Below are positions 7,112 to 14,930 of a stretch of DNA of 64,000 bases, piece after piece. The stretch is from Ruegeria sediminis (GTDB lineage: Bacteria; Pseudomonadota; Alphaproteobacteria; Rhodobacterales; Rhodobacteraceae), in assembly GCF_005938215.1 (NCBI RefSeq), contig NZ_VCPD01000004.1, positions 248,001 to 312,000 of the forward strand. Reading direction: 5' to 3'. Numbering within the stretch: position 1 is the stretch's first letter; each line of letters opens with the position of its first letter. The position numbers were made by a program, and so were the translations under genes. A model generated the notes under the pieces. The model saw nothing but the letters and a program-made list of their open reading frames with translations. It ran no database searches and was not told where the DNA came from.

Positions 7112-9961
7112 ATGGCAGAAACGCACGAGCTACGGCTCAAGATCGACGCAGGCGCGGCACAGAGCGGTGCGCGCCAGTTCAAAGGCGCAATTGACACCGT
7201 CCGCGCGGCGGTAAAGGGGCTGGAAAAGGATAGCGCAGGCGCGTTCCTAACCCTCAAAAACATGTCCCCAAAGGTGGACGTGTCAGGCCTCAAGGCCGCA
7301 TCTCGTGAAGCTCAGAACGTGGTCGCAGCACAGGACCGTGTTGCAACCGCAAGCGACCGTGCCGCCGAACGTATCCGCACGCTCGCAATCCAGTCCGCCA
7401 ACGCCTTGCGCGTCTCGACCGATCAGGCCAGCCGGTTGCGTGACCGCCTGTTGAGCGTCGGAGATACCTCCGGTCTCGCCAAGCTGGAAGCAGGTCTGGA
7501 CCGTCTGCGCGCCGGTCTGACCAATGCCACCAGCGGACTCGACGTCCGAGCAGCGCGTGCCGGTTACGCCGATCTGGCATCCGAACTGAACCGGACGGCG
7601 AGGGAATCCGAACGCCTGCGAGCTGAGGCCATCGCCGCCGCTCGTGCTGAGGAAGAGGCAGCTAACGCGGCCCGCTCCCACGCTGCCCAACTGGATGCCC
7701 TCCGCGCCAAGTACGACTCGACGTACCGCATCAGCCGCCAGTACGAAGCCCAGCTCGCAGAAATCCAAACCCTCGAAAACGCAGGGGCGTTGTCCGCATC
7801 AAGGGCGGCACAGGCACGAGAACAGGCCGCACAGTCCTTGCTGGCAGCGGGCAATGCGGCGGACGTCTATGCGGGTAAAGCCCGCGTTAGCGGGCACCAG
7901 ACCGCCTACATGGCCGCTCAACTGAACGACGTGGGCGTAATGCTGGCCGCAGGGCAGTCGCCGCTGATTTTGGCTGTCCAACAGGGCACGCAGATCAGTC
8001 AGATGCTGAACCAGATGGGGGACCGTGCGTCGATGCTCGGCACCCTGCGCGCAGGTTTCATGTCCATGATTAACCCGGTCAGTCTTGCGACCATCGGTAT
8101 CATCGCCGGGGGCGCGGCGCTGGCGCAATGGGCCATCTCCGCATTCGGGGCGGAAGACGCCGCCGAGTCTTTCAAGCGGCAGCTCGACACCCTCAGCACC
8201 CTTTCCAGCGACCTTTCCGACACTCTCAACATCCTAGAAATGGATGCCGTGCAACTTGCGGAAAAGTATGGCATCGCCGCAATCCGCGTTCGGGAACTGG
8301 CGATTGCGCAGGCCGAACTGCGCCGGGGCGAGATTATGGATGCTCTGCGTGATCAGGTTGCAGAACTTGGTTTCATCGAACTGCGATACAGGCAGGCGCA
8401 GGGCGCGGCGGCGCTGTACAGCAACGGCATCACCAATATTACCCGCGATTTCAAGATTTCGCGGAAAGAGGCTGTGGCCTTCCATGATGTATTGATGGGG
8501 CTGGGCGAGGCTTCCACGTTCGAAGAGCAGCGCGCCGCCCTGCAAGCTATCGTGAAGCACGCGCAAGAGGCCGGAATCGAGCTATCTCAGTTCCCGCCCG
8601 AGCTGCGCGCCGCCGCGATTCAAATGATCGATCTCAGCAACGAGTCTGACGCCTTGCAGGCCATGCTGGAACGCGCCTCAGACGCCATTTCCGGTGCAAC
8701 CGGGCGAACAAACGCATGGGCCAACGCAATGTCAGGTGTCCGGTTCGAGATCGACGCCATTGCGTCCAGCCTCGCCAATATCGGCGGCGGTGTGATCGAC
8801 AATGCCGCCAAGCGTGCCGAGCTGTCCGCGTTGCAGGCCGGGAAGTCGGTCAAAGAAGCCGCTGTTGCGCGCGGACGGTTCCGAAAGGAAAAGGAATGGT
8901 CCGCCCGCGAGCAAGGCGCAGGATGGTTTGAGCGCCAGATGATCGACGCTGAACGCTTCCAATTTGAAGAGGGCGTGACCCTCGACTCCCAGATCGACGC
9001 CGCACGGGAGGCCGCGCGCAAGGCTGCATCCAGTTCCGGCAAAGGGTCCCGCGTTGAGGCTTTGGGCGCGGAAGAGCGCCAGTTGCAGCGCCTTATCAAG
9101 GAAATGAACAATCGGACCTATGCCCTTGGTGTCGAAAATGACGCCTTGCAGCTCGTGGCGTCCGGTCAGGCGTCCAGTCTCGACGTTGCCAAGCTCATCA
9201 TTGCGGCACAGCGCGAAGGCGCTGGCGCAATTGACGATCAGACCGCCGCCATGATCCGGCAGTATGAAGAAGCAGGACGGCTAAATGATCGCTTGACCCG
9301 GTTGGCCCATGATCCGGTCAAGGATTGGGTGGATTCGGTGCCAAGCTGGACCGAGGCAGGCCGTATGATCGAAGAAGGCGCAATCAGATCCCTGTCGGAC
9401 GCCGTTGCGGAATTCGCTGCAACCGGCAAGTTCGACATTGAATCGCTTGGGCAGTCCATCGTCACGACCGCGACCAAGATCATCGCGGATATGGCGGTCA
9501 AGGAACTGATCGGACTCCTTGGCGGCGATACCGGCGGCACTGGTGGCGGCGGCGGCGGGTTTGGGTTGGGCGATTTGATCGGCCAATTTTTTGGGGGCAC
9601 GGCAGGCGTCTTCCATGATGGCGGTATCAGCCATTCCCCGAACGTGACGCGCCCTATCGCTATCACACCGCAGGCCCTTGCCCGCGCGCCTCGGTATCAC
9701 GAAGGAACGCCGAACACCGGCCTGCACTCGGGCGAACACGTCGCTGTCCTACGGGACTCGGAAGCGGTAATCCCGCTGCGCCGTGGCCACGTACCTGTAG
9801 AGCTTAACGGAGACCCTGCGGCGCAGCGTGGGTCCCCAGTGGTCAACAACTTCAATTGGTCGATCCAGACGCCGGACGTTGAATCGTTCCGTCGCAGTTC
9901 AAAGCAGATTCAGTCCGATGGTTTCTCAGCCGCACAACGTGCAGCCGTGGCCAACCGTTAA
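7112..9961 (+). CDS. Phage tail tape-measure protein
   Basis: The 949-residue product sets the length of a long phage tail and usually helps DNA pass the host membrane. It has the alpha-helical, Ala/Arg/Glu-rich N-terminal half of such proteins. The family segment MAAQLNDVG followed by SPLILAVQQGTQ (about residues 268-295) and a hydrophobic helix (about 326-346) match the lambda/TMP_2 type. A Gly-rich stretch lies near 802-820, and a C-terminal FHDGGI plus GEHVAVLRDSEAVIPL segment is typical of family ends. I chose the ATG at 7112 (MAETHEL) because upstream codons do not look like this family. The gene stands alone: no chaperones precede it and no tail-tip genes follow, only a 49-residue protein and then the integrase. 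Confidence 0.85.
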   Translation: MAETHELRLKIDAGAAQSGARQFKGAIDTVRAAVKGLEKDSAGAFLTLKNMSPKVDVSGLKAASREAQNVVAAQDRVATASDRAAERIRTLAIQSANALRVSTDQASRLRDRLLSVGDTSGLAKLEAGLDRLRAGLTNATSGLDVRAARAGYADLASELNRTARESERLRAEAIAAARAEEEAANAARSHAAQLDALRAKYDSTYRISRQYEAQLAEIQTLENAGALSASRAAQAREQAAQSLLAAGNAADVYAGKARVSGHQTAYMAAQLNDVGVMLAAGQSPLILAVQQGTQISQMLNQMGDRASMLGTLRAGFMSMINPVSLATIGIIAGGAALAQWAISAFGAEDAAESFKRQLDTLSTLSSDLSDTLNILEMDAVQLAEKYGIAAIRVRELAIAQAELRRGEIMDALRDQVAELGFIELRYRQAQGAAALYSNGITNITRDFKISRKEAVAFHDVLMGLGEASTFEEQRAALQAIVKHAQEAGIELSQFPPELRAAAIQMIDLSNESDALQAMLERASDAISGATGRTNAWANAMSGVRFEIDAIASSLANIGGGVIDNAAKRAELSALQAGKSVKEAAVARGRFRKEKEWSAREQGAGWFERQMIDAERFQFEEGVTLDSQIDAAREAARKAASSSGKGSRVEALGAEERQLQRLIKEMNNRTYALGVENDALQLVASGQASSLDVAKLIIAAQREGAGAIDDQTAAMIRQYEEAGRLNDRLTRLAHDPVKDWVDSVPSWTEAGRMIEEGAIRSLSDAVAEFAATGKFDIESLGQSIVTTATKIIADMAVKELIGLLGGDTGGTGGGGGGFGLGDLIGQFFGGTAGVFHDGGISHSPNVTRPIAITPQALARAPRYHEGTPNTGLHSGEHVAVLRDSEAVIPLRRGHVPVELNGDPAAQRGSPVVNNFNWSIQTPDVESFRRSSKQIQSDGFSAAQRAAVANR

Positions 9962-9973
9962 GGAGGTATCACC

Positions 9974-10123
9974 ATGGCAGGCTATGTTTCACCGCCGCCG
10001 CCCCATCCGCTGGGGCAGCACCGCGAAAAGTTCGAACGGCTGCGTCAGCAGCGCGGACTCGATGAACGTGGATTTCCGATCAAGCGCGAGACTGAACCCG
10101 CGTCGGAGGAAGACTCTGAATAG
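9974..10123 (+). CDS. Small protein downstream of the tape-measure gene
   Basis: A near-perfect AAGGAGGT site overlaps the tape-measure stop codon and sits seven bases before the ATG at 9974. It drives 49 codons ending at 10123. The product starts MAGYVSPPPPHP, then becomes a charged Arg/Glu/Gln helix with an acidic tail; no Cys or membrane segment is present. The tight coupling argues that it is a real gene that works with the tape-measure protein, but I do not recognise its family. Confidence 0.6.
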   Translation: MAGYVSPPPPHPLGQHREKFERLRQQRGLDERGFPIKRETEPASEEDSE

Positions 10124-10232
10124 ACAAATCGCAGGCACGAAACCCGAAAACTTTGCTGACCTGTTCCTTAACTTTGCCTCATTTGTCCAGCACTCGAAGA
10201 TGCGATCTTAACGCTCACTTGAGGCTTCTAAC

Positions 10233-10418
10233 ATGTTGATAAAATGTCGCGAATGTACGAATGACATTTCGAGCAAAGCAAAAACATGCCCGCACTGTGG
10301 TGCCTCCACCGAGTCGGCAATAAGCAAATTTTTGGGAGGAGTCTTTGATCTCTTTGTTTGGCTGTCTTTTGGGCTTCTGTTCCTGTTTATCTTGCTGTGG
10401 ATCGTGCCGCAGCTTTAA
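10233..10418 (+). CDS. Small zinc-ribbon membrane protein
   Basis: The 61-residue product has a zinc ribbon with Cys pairs at 5/8 and 19/22 (CREC and CPHC), followed by one hydrophobic segment of about 24 residues up to the C-terminus. This layout is that of small zinc-ribbon membrane proteins of unknown function common in mobile elements and chromosomes. A weak TGAGG lies upstream of the ATG. It is convergent with the integrase gene. Confidence 0.6.
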   Translation: MLIKCRECTNDISSKAKTCPHCGASTESAISKFLGGVFDLFVWLSFGLLFLFILLWIVPQL

Positions 10419-10446
10419 TCAGTTCGATGATAGCCAATCTGGCCCC

Positions 10447-12045
10447 TCACCAATACACCACCGAGTCCAGCGCCTTCTTGACCTTCGCCCGCATTGCCGG
10501 ATCGTCCCCCAAGGTGCCGCCGTAATGGCGACCCATTTCCAACTTCTTGACGTGACCGGTAACCACGACCTCAATAGGCGTGCTGTACCCATCCACATAG
10601 CGAAGGCGCTGCAATAGCGTGTCCTTGGTGCTGTAGAGCACCTTGCGCGGTTCCGTGATCTTCGCGCGCTTGCGGATCTTCGCGAATGACCGACGCATAG
10701 CCTCGTGCAGCTTTTCCGCGTTGTATCGCCCGTATTCCTCTCCCCGGTGTTTCCCATGAAAGATACAACGGTCAAATCCGCCCCATGCTGCAAATGTGGG
10801 GAAATCGGCGATATGGTCAGAAATCGGAATCTTGCGCTTGATCCCGGTCTTCGTCCGCTGGACGTCGATATAGTCTCGTTTCACGCCGCCATGATCGCGC
10901 AGCCAAAAGACCTCTACCGGGCGTAAGCCCGACCACAGCAGGACCCGGAAGACCATCAAGAACGCCTTGCGGCGGTCGGCGCTAAGCTTGCTCTTGTGGT
11001 TATCCGGATCCCATTCCGCCTGAGCCTCGGCCCAGATGCGTCTGATCTCTTCATCATCAAAGGGCAGAAACATCGTTTCTTCGATGGAATCGGCGCGGGG
11101 CAGTTCAAGCTTCTTGACCGGGTTCGCGACAACCCCCGGAACTTTTCCTGTCTTGATCGCGTGATTGAACACACTGGTCATTCCGTCGAAGTATTTCGAG
11201 ATACTGCCGTTCTTCACGTCCGGGTCGGCAAGTAAGTAGTCCAGATATTCCTGCAACAGGTTCGGTGTAATCGACGCAAGGGAAGGCTCAAAGTCTGTAT
11301 CCTTTTCTTCCCGTAGGAACTTGTTGAACTTGGCCGTTGTGACCTTGTGGTTCCGCCGGGTGTTCGGCTTGAGATTCCGCAGTTCCGCGATGACTCCATG
11401 AATATGCGAAAGCGTGTGCTTGGGATTCACCAGCCGTTCCCCTGCCAGTTCGACAATGCGCGCGTCCAGCGCGGTTTTCATGGCGTCGAACATCGCAGCA
11501 TCCACCGCGTCAGCGGGGCGGGTAGGTTCAAGCACGTCCACCAGCGAGTCCCCCAAGACGCTGTTATCGGGCAGAAGGTCCAGCGTGGAACGGTCCCCAA
11601 AAGCGTAGGCAGCGAAATAGGCCAGCGCCTGTAATTCCTGTTCGGGTGGCAAGGCGCGAACCGCTTTCATCTTGTCGGACGTCTGCCGCCACAGTTCAGG
11701 ATTCCGGTCCATCGGCGGGACGTCTTCTAGCTGCCCATCGTCGCCGATACGGCGCAGCATTCCGGGGCGCATCGACACCGCCACGGCGACGACCTGTTCC
11801 TTTAGTTCTTCCCGAAATGCTTCCTTCGCCTCTGACCCATCTAGTCGCGTCAACAAGGTGTCGTGTTCCTCAGCATAGGCCCGCGCCCTGTCCACTGCGG
11901 CCCCGTAGTTCGACCCAAGGGACAGGTCCCACATCTTCCGGCCAAGCACGCTTTGCGCGTCTTTCGGGACGCGCCGCTGATACTTGTAGATGCCCTTTTT
12001 CGTCTTGGTCAGGTACGGGATTCTGTCGGCTTCCTTGGCGTTCAT
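10447..12045 (-). CDS. Tyrosine-type site-specific integrase
   Basis: The product (532 residues from the chosen start) would catalyse integration and excision of the element. The N-terminus (KTKKGIYKYQRRVPKD) is typical of phage-type integrases with an arm-binding domain. The catalytic domain shows the first arginine in SGLRPVEV (about R374), a VTGH box and the nucleophile in GRHYGGT (about Y508). The usual R-H pair before the H box appears as TKD, a variant that I believe occurs in this alphaproteobacterial integrase group. The ATG at 12045 has AAGGA upstream. The frame is also open from a GTG at 12105, but that would translate through a direct repeat (12061-12099). Lying at the element edge and pointing inward, it marks the right end. 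Confidence 0.9.
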   Translation of the reverse strand: MNAKEADRIPYLTKTKKGIYKYQRRVPKDAQSVLGRKMWDLSLGSNYGAAVDRARAYAEEHDTLLTRLDGSEAKEAFREELKEQVVAVAVSMRPGMLRRIGDDGQLEDVPPMDRNPELWRQTSDKMKAVRALPPEQELQALAYFAAYAFGDRSTLDLLPDNSVLGDSLVDVLEPTRPADAVDAAMFDAMKTALDARIVELAGERLVNPKHTLSHIHGVIAELRNLKPNTRRNHKVTTAKFNKFLREEKDTDFEPSLASITPNLLQEYLDYLLADPDVKNGSISKYFDGMTSVFNHAIKTGKVPGVVANPVKKLELPRADSIEETMFLPFDDEEIRRIWAEAQAEWDPDNHKSKLSADRRKAFLMVFRVLLWSGLRPVEVFWLRDHGGVKRDYIDVQRTKTGIKRKIPISDHIADFPTFAAWGGFDRCIFHGKHRGEEYGRYNAEKLHEAMRRSFAKIRKRAKITEPRKVLYSTKDTLLQRLRYVDGYSTPIEVVVTGHVKKLEMGRHYGGTLGDDPAMRAKVKKALDSVVYW

Positions 12046-12060
12046 GGCGGCGGTCCTTCG

Positions 12061-12099
12061 GCAGGATTGTATGGTAATGGTTGCCGGAATGTATGGTAA
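12061..12099. repeat. 17-bp direct repeat upstream of the integrase
   Basis: GCAGGATTGTATGGTAA (12061-12077) and GCCGGAATGTATGGTAA (12083-12099) match at 15 of 17 positions and start 22 bp apart, about two helical turns. The position just upstream of the integrase start suits an operator, or an arm site for integrase or excisionase. Confidence 0.5.
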
Positions 12100-12245
12100 A
12101 ATCACGCCTTAAAGGCAAGTAGAAATCGCATAAGTACTTAAAATTATGGATTTTCGTGTATTCTGGGGTTTATGAGTCTCTCATCACCCACCATCCCCGA
12201 CGCCATCGACATCGCAAACCAACTTCTCCAGAGAATTTCGCCGGT

Positions 12246-12276
12246 CCGGTCACCTTACCCGACCATAGCTGACCGG
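12246..12276. other. Inverted repeat next to the glycosyltransferase stop
   Basis: CCGGTCA (12246-12252) and TGACCGG (12270-12276) form 7-bp arms around a 17-nt spacer, just downstream of the GT14 stop codon and at the edge of the element. There is no T tract. It may be a weak transcription end or part of the attachment site. Confidence 0.3.
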
Positions 12277-12279
12277 TCG

Positions 12280-13857
12280 TCAGTCGGAAAACAGGTAACC
12301 GATCTCCAAGATCTTCGCGGCCCGATCTTCTGGAACCGACAGGAATTCGGCCAGCTTGGCGGCGTTCGCCAAAGGCTGCTCGGTTTCGCGCAGAAGCCAG
12401 TGGCGGGCAAAGCCCGCGTCGCGGATGCGCTCTGCCTCATGCGCCAGGTCATTGCGGATCGTCGGCAGCAGTTTCTCCAGCGTCGCTTGCGGCGTATGCT
12501 CGCCCGCCAGACGAACCCTTTGTGCGTGTCCGATCAGGTAATCGTCGGAATACCGGCATTCGATCTCGAGCAATCGGGTCTTCGCCTTGTCCGAACAGAA
12601 ATCCTTCACCAGATCAATGTCGGCCGGATCGAGGCACAGGATCAGCCGGTCTGTACCGAAATGGTCGAACAGCATCCTGACCAGCGCGCGACGGTGCCGT
12701 GTCCGTTTGGCGAGGGTGGATTCCAAGCCGCCCAGATCGGGTAGCGCCGCGCGTTCTTCGTTGAAAAGATATTCGACACCCGGAATGCCCGTTTCGCGCC
12801 GAATCTGCTCGACCAGACGCTTGGCGACGTGCCATTTCTTGCAGACGATCAGCAACAATTCGCGGTCAGGACCAAGGGTGCTTTCGGTCTCCCAGAACCT
12901 TTGTGCGAACCGCCTGCCGACCCGGCCGCGACCGGTCAGAAACGCATGTAGGTTTCGCCCCTCGTTCGAAATGCGGAATTCCACCCCTTTTGCGGCATAA
13001 AGCTGTCCCAGCCGCTCTTTCAGTTGCAGCGCTTCGGGGCTGATCTTGCGCGCGAACAGGAAATCCTGGGCCAGCAGCAGATCGTAGTGATCGTTGTAGA
13101 ACGTCACAGGCATCCCGTAATCCGAGAACATCAGGAACGTGAGGGTCCGGTTCTCGATTTCACGCTCCGGGACCAGGTGCCGGACCAGTGTCTGGAAAAA
13201 GGTTTCGTCCGGAATCCACGTGGTCGAGAAGAACCGCGTCACGTCCCGCCGGGCGCGCAGGAAATCGAGGATCCGTTCGATCGTCCGGCGCCGCAGACAC
13301 CACCACTGGCTACCGATCATGACCTGGATGTCATGCGGAATGTCGCGTTCAAGTCCGAGGCGTTTCTGCAGATTGCAGGCGGCATAGAACCACCACTGAC
13401 TGTTGCGCTCGTTGAAATAATGGCGATAGATCAGCCGGTCTTCTTTCATGCCGGTCTTGATCCAGTCGCTTTCGAAGAAGTCGTGGCTTTCGATGTAATC
13501 CTTGTCGTTTTCGTCGAGGAGCCGGTGCGCGTATTCCGCCGTCTTTATCGCCATGCAATCGCCGGACACCATGTAGAAATGGGTGGCGCGCGGGAACGCT
13601 TCGACCGCCGCTTCGATCGCGTTCAGCGAGGCTTTGACCAGCGACCACTCGCCCCAGCCGCATTTGATCCGCTTTCGCGCAAAGGTCACGTTGGGGTTGC
13701 CGTCCAGCGCCGATCGGATGCGGCTGTAATCCGCGGAACTGGCACGGGCGTCAAAGTGGATCGACATGCAATCGCCCGCCGCCGTCAACTGCCCGGCCTG
13801 CGCAATGATCGCATCCGGGTTCTTGTGGCACAGCAGGATATAGGCGATTTTTGCCAT
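12280..13857 (-). CDS. GT14-type (Core-2/I-branching-like) glycosyltransferase with C-terminal extension
   Basis: The 525-residue protein begins with a GT14 domain (about residues 1-270): MAKIAYILLCHKNP at the N-terminus, an FDARAS segment near 35, WGEWSLV near 67, HFYMVSGDC near 93 and the WIPDETFFQTL motif near 213. These enzymes transfer sugars such as GlcNAc in beta-1,6 linkage or xylose. A C-terminal part of about 200 residues matches the arrangement known from Rhodobacterales homologues (DUF5928). It is cytoplasmic with no signal peptide. It lies back-to-back with a sulfotransferase gene, and the pair probably decorates a surface glycan. Its 3' end borders the mobile element, so the attachment site may lie at or near this end. 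The gene itself looks intact. Confidence 0.8.
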   Translation of the reverse strand: MAKIAYILLCHKNPDAIIAQAGQLTAAGDCMSIHFDARASSADYSRIRSALDGNPNVTFARKRIKCGWGEWSLVKASLNAIEAAVEAFPRATHFYMVSGDCMAIKTAEYAHRLLDENDKDYIESHDFFESDWIKTGMKEDRLIYRHYFNERNSQWWFYAACNLQKRLGLERDIPHDIQVMIGSQWWCLRRRTIERILDFLRARRDVTRFFSTTWIPDETFFQTLVRHLVPEREIENRTLTFLMFSDYGMPVTFYNDHYDLLLAQDFLFARKISPEALQLKERLGQLYAAKGVEFRISNEGRNLHAFLTGRGRVGRRFAQRFWETESTLGPDRELLLIVCKKWHVAKRLVEQIRRETGIPGVEYLFNEERAALPDLGGLESTLAKRTRHRRALVRMLFDHFGTDRLILCLDPADIDLVKDFCSDKAKTRLLEIECRYSDDYLIGHAQRVRLAGEHTPQATLEKLLPTIRNDLAHEAERIRDAGFARHWLLRETEQPLANAAKLAEFLSVPEDRAAKILEIGYLFSD

Positions 13858-14001
13858 TCTCGAAACGATGGTCTCAGTATCTGCTCATTTCCAACCCTGA
13901 TACTGATGATGGGCGATTGAATAAACAGAAGATTTTTGGTTCCTTGATTTCAAAGAACCTGTCGCTCAACGTGAGGCGTGCAGGCTGAGGAGGCGCGGCA
14001 G

Positions 14002-14820
14002 ATGGGGTTCCCCGGAACTTGGATGACGGAAAGCGAGAGCATGCTCTATCGCGTCGTGCCGAAATGCGCCTGCTCGACCATCGGTCAGATCATGTATTTT
14101 TCCGACCACGGTCAGTTTTTTGACGGCGACATCCATGACGCCCAGTCGGGGCTGCACAAGTGGGCCATGGACGACAGCCAGGAGGCGATTTCCCGCAACG
14201 TGAAGTCGCATCGCACCTATGCCTTCACCTGTGTCCGCAACCCCTATACCCGCATCCTCAGTTCCTTCTTCGACAAGATCTGCGGCATTCAGCGCAACGG
14301 CAAACGGTATCGCGGCAACCTGGTGCCGACGCTGATCTTCAACTACGGGATCGAGGTCGGCGGGGATGACGGCAAGGGAGAGTTCGACCAGATCCAGAGC
14401 TTCCGCCGCTTTCTTCTTTTTGCCCGCGACACGATCCGCTGGCGGCGGCCGATGGATCCCGACATCCACTGGTCGGCCATGTCGGGACATGTGGCAACCT
14501 TCATCGCCAACGGCGGGCGGTATGATCGGATCTTCTGGACCGAAAAGTTCAACGAAGGGATGCAGGACGTCCTGAACCATGTCGAAACGCCAAACCCGGT
14601 GAAGCTGGCCGAGATCCCGCGCTTCAACGAATCCGAAGGTCACGGTCCAAAGCGCGCGCATCCGGTCGAGGACTACTTCGACGATCTGTCGATGCATCTG
14701 GTCTACGAAATCTACAAACGGGATTTCGAGCTTTTCAGATACGATTTCGAGAACCCAGGCAACAAGATGCCCATCGGCGAGATCGATCTCGACGAGGTTC
14801 ACGCGAAGCTGGGCGATTGA
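14002..14820 (+). CDS. Sulfotransferase family protein
   Basis: The 272-residue product has the PAPS-binding signatures of carbohydrate sulfotransferases: VPKCACSTIGQ near residue 17 (5'-phosphosulfate loop) and the FTCVRNPYTRILSSFF segment near 75 (3'-phosphate site). It would move sulfate from PAPS to a sugar or a related acceptor. The ATG at 14002 follows GAGGAGG with ideal spacing and is preferred to the GTG at 13978. It diverges from the GT14 gene, which suggests a shared promoter region and a shared glycan product. A bidirectional terminator follows. Confidence 0.85.
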   Translation: MGFPGTWMTESESMLYRVVPKCACSTIGQIMYFSDHGQFFDGDIHDAQSGLHKWAMDDSQEAISRNVKSHRTYAFTCVRNPYTRILSSFFDKICGIQRNGKRYRGNLVPTLIFNYGIEVGGDDGKGEFDQIQSFRRFLLFARDTIRWRRPMDPDIHWSAMSGHVATFIANGGRYDRIFWTEKFNEGMQDVLNHVETPNPVKLAEIPRFNESEGHGPKRAHPVEDYFDDLSMHLVYEIYKRDFELFRYDFENPGNKMPIGEIDLDEVHAKLGD

Positions 14821-14877
14821 CCGCGCTTAGTTGGCCGTCGGGCACCAGGAAACGACGCTACACATATGGCGAAGGCC

Positions 14878-14906
14878 AAAAAAGGCTGCCGGATGGGCAG
14901 CCTTTT
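14878..14906. terminator. Bidirectional rho-independent terminator
   Basis: GGCTGCC (14884-14890) and GGCAGCC (14896-14902) pair around GGATG, with an A run on the left and TTTT on the right. It can end both the sulfotransferase and the convergent ilvD transcripts. Confidence 0.85.
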
Positions 14907-14930
14907 CCGTTTCACCCACAGAACTTGGGA

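Larger units (their letters stand above)
1..12279. mobile_element. Right-hand part of an integrated phage-satellite-like or reduced prophage element
   Basis: A block of accessory genes runs from the window start to the edge of a GT14 glycosyltransferase gene. It holds a primase-helicase, a TTGGAGG repeat cluster, a DarTG-like pair, a CoiA-like nuclease, an isolated phage tail tape-measure gene and a terminal tyrosine integrase reading inward. No capsid, portal, terminase, tail-tip or lysis genes are present in the visible part. The DarTG and CoiA stretch is visibly richer in A+T than its neighbours, which suggests separate acquisition. The right boundary is inferred to lie between the integrase start (12045) and the glycosyltransferase stop (12280). 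No tRNA lies there, and the matching att copy would be outside the window. The left end cannot be seen, so a complete prophage extending leftward is possible. Confidence 0.75.

Noticed and set aside
12046..12279. tRNA gene as integration target of the element
   Set aside because: No cloverleaf or T-arm sequence is present between the integrase and the GT14 gene.
12172..12744. Plus-strand frame spanning the element boundary
   Set aside because: Most of it lies antisense to the GT14 gene and it has no ribosome site or recognisable product.
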